A stretch of 64,000 nucleotides of DNA from Roseiarcus sp963820795 (GTDB lineage Bacteria; Pseudomonadota; Alphaproteobacteria; Rhizobiales; Beijerinckiaceae), in the NCBI GenBank assembly GCA_963820795.1, contig CAWGBJ010000023.1, positions 62,001 through 126,000 of the forward strand, read 5' to 3'. A model generated the notes under the pieces. It searched no databases and was not told the DNA's origin. It saw only the letters and a program-made list of their open reading frames with translations. The position numbers were made by a program, and so were the translations under genes. How positions within the stretch are numbered: position 1 is the stretch's first letter; the number at the start of each line of letters is the position of its first letter. Below are positions 63,852 to 64,000 of this stretch, in pieces.

Positions 63852-64000
63852 ATGCGGACGACACTGGCGCTCGACGACGAACTCGTGGCCAAGGCGCAGG
63901 CCTTTACTGGCCTCAAAGAAAAGTCCAGTCTCGTCCGAGAGGCGCTGAAGGCTCTTATTGAGCGGGAAAGCGCCCGGCGATTGGGGCGGCTGGGCGGTAG
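63852..64000 (+). CDS. VapB-family antitoxin, cut by the right edge
   Basis: The first 49 codons of a ribbon-helix-helix antitoxin: MRTTLALDDELVAKAQAFTG, then LKEKSSLVREALKALIERES. ATG preceded by GAGGAGACC. This is the VapB class that includes MRTTL(N/A)LDD starts, different from the VapB genes at 13919 and 15438. A PIN-domain toxin is expected just beyond the window. Confidence 0.88.
   Translation, partial: MRTTLALDDELVAKAQAFTGLKEKSSLVREALKALIERESARRLGRLGG

Overview
The window is 64 kb of GC-rich DNA from an alphaproteobacterium, most likely of the Hyphomicrobiales (Rhizobiales) type. The evidence is the complex I accessory subunit NDUFA12 next to a DUF2155 protein, a B12-dependent ribonucleotide reductase, YkuD and extensin-like envelope proteins, a small secreted Cys/His-rich peptide, and a scattering of signalling genes. 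I saw no tRNA, rRNA, CRISPR array, prophage or integrase.

Layout. 1-10.9 kb is mostly housekeeping: an L,D-transpeptidase (cut by the left edge), a class III adenylate cyclase, gltX, a TIM-barrel protein, DUF2155-NDUFA12 and nrdJ. 10.86-19.1 kb is an accessory island that begins 9 bases after nrdJ. It holds an IrrE-like metalloprotease gene with unusually low GC, toxin-antitoxin loci both intact (MntA/HepT, a PIN VapC with FitA-like antitoxin, HicA/HicB, two VapB antitoxins) and decayed (HepT, VapC, HicA, FitA, DUF4160), many direct duplications, and three partial copies of the nrdJ 3' end. 19.2-38.3 kb is ordinary chromosome: envelope proteins, an ArsB-like transporter, an MFS transporter, tlyA, an RNA methyltransferase, an FAD oxidase, a glutamate-type dehydrogenase, rpmG with its own promoter and terminators, NUDIX, cytochrome c, ComEC, a PhyH dioxygenase, AraC, VOC and SRPBCC. 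38.4-50.6 kb is more mixed: transketolase, a serralysin-like protein that has lost a zinc ligand, a LuxR regulator with an atypical receiver, LysR, DoxX, a phytochelatin-synthase-like protein, two oxidoreductase/hydrolase genes and an SRAP fragment. 50.7-53.1 kb is an IS110-type element inserted inside an IS5-type element, which itself truncates a host gene. 54-64 kb has a second adenylate cyclase with TPRs, a sugar ABC pair without a permease, a lipoprotein, miaA, serB, CDP-diacylglycerol pyrophosphatase, a degenerate trypsin-like protein, and a VapB antitoxin cut by the right edge.

Two kinds of broken gene must be kept apart. nrdJ, the second cyclase, the ArsB-like transporter, the AraC regulator and the ABC ATPase carry single-base indels while the conserved residues on both sides stay intact. 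Several of these indels lie in short C/G runs, so sequence error or very recent decay is likely. The relics in the toxin-antitoxin island are truncated, duplicated and diverged, which is real erosion.

The most notable structure is the island behind nrdJ. Partial nrdJ tails, short inverted repeats built on TTACGGTGACAGC, and repeated toxin-antitoxin blocks suggest a hotspot where small mobile or recombining units have accumulated against the end of an important gene. A second family of small elements with terminal inverted repeats (about 130-146 bp) occurs at 43.96 and 47.02 kb, with a core-only copy at 21.36 kb.
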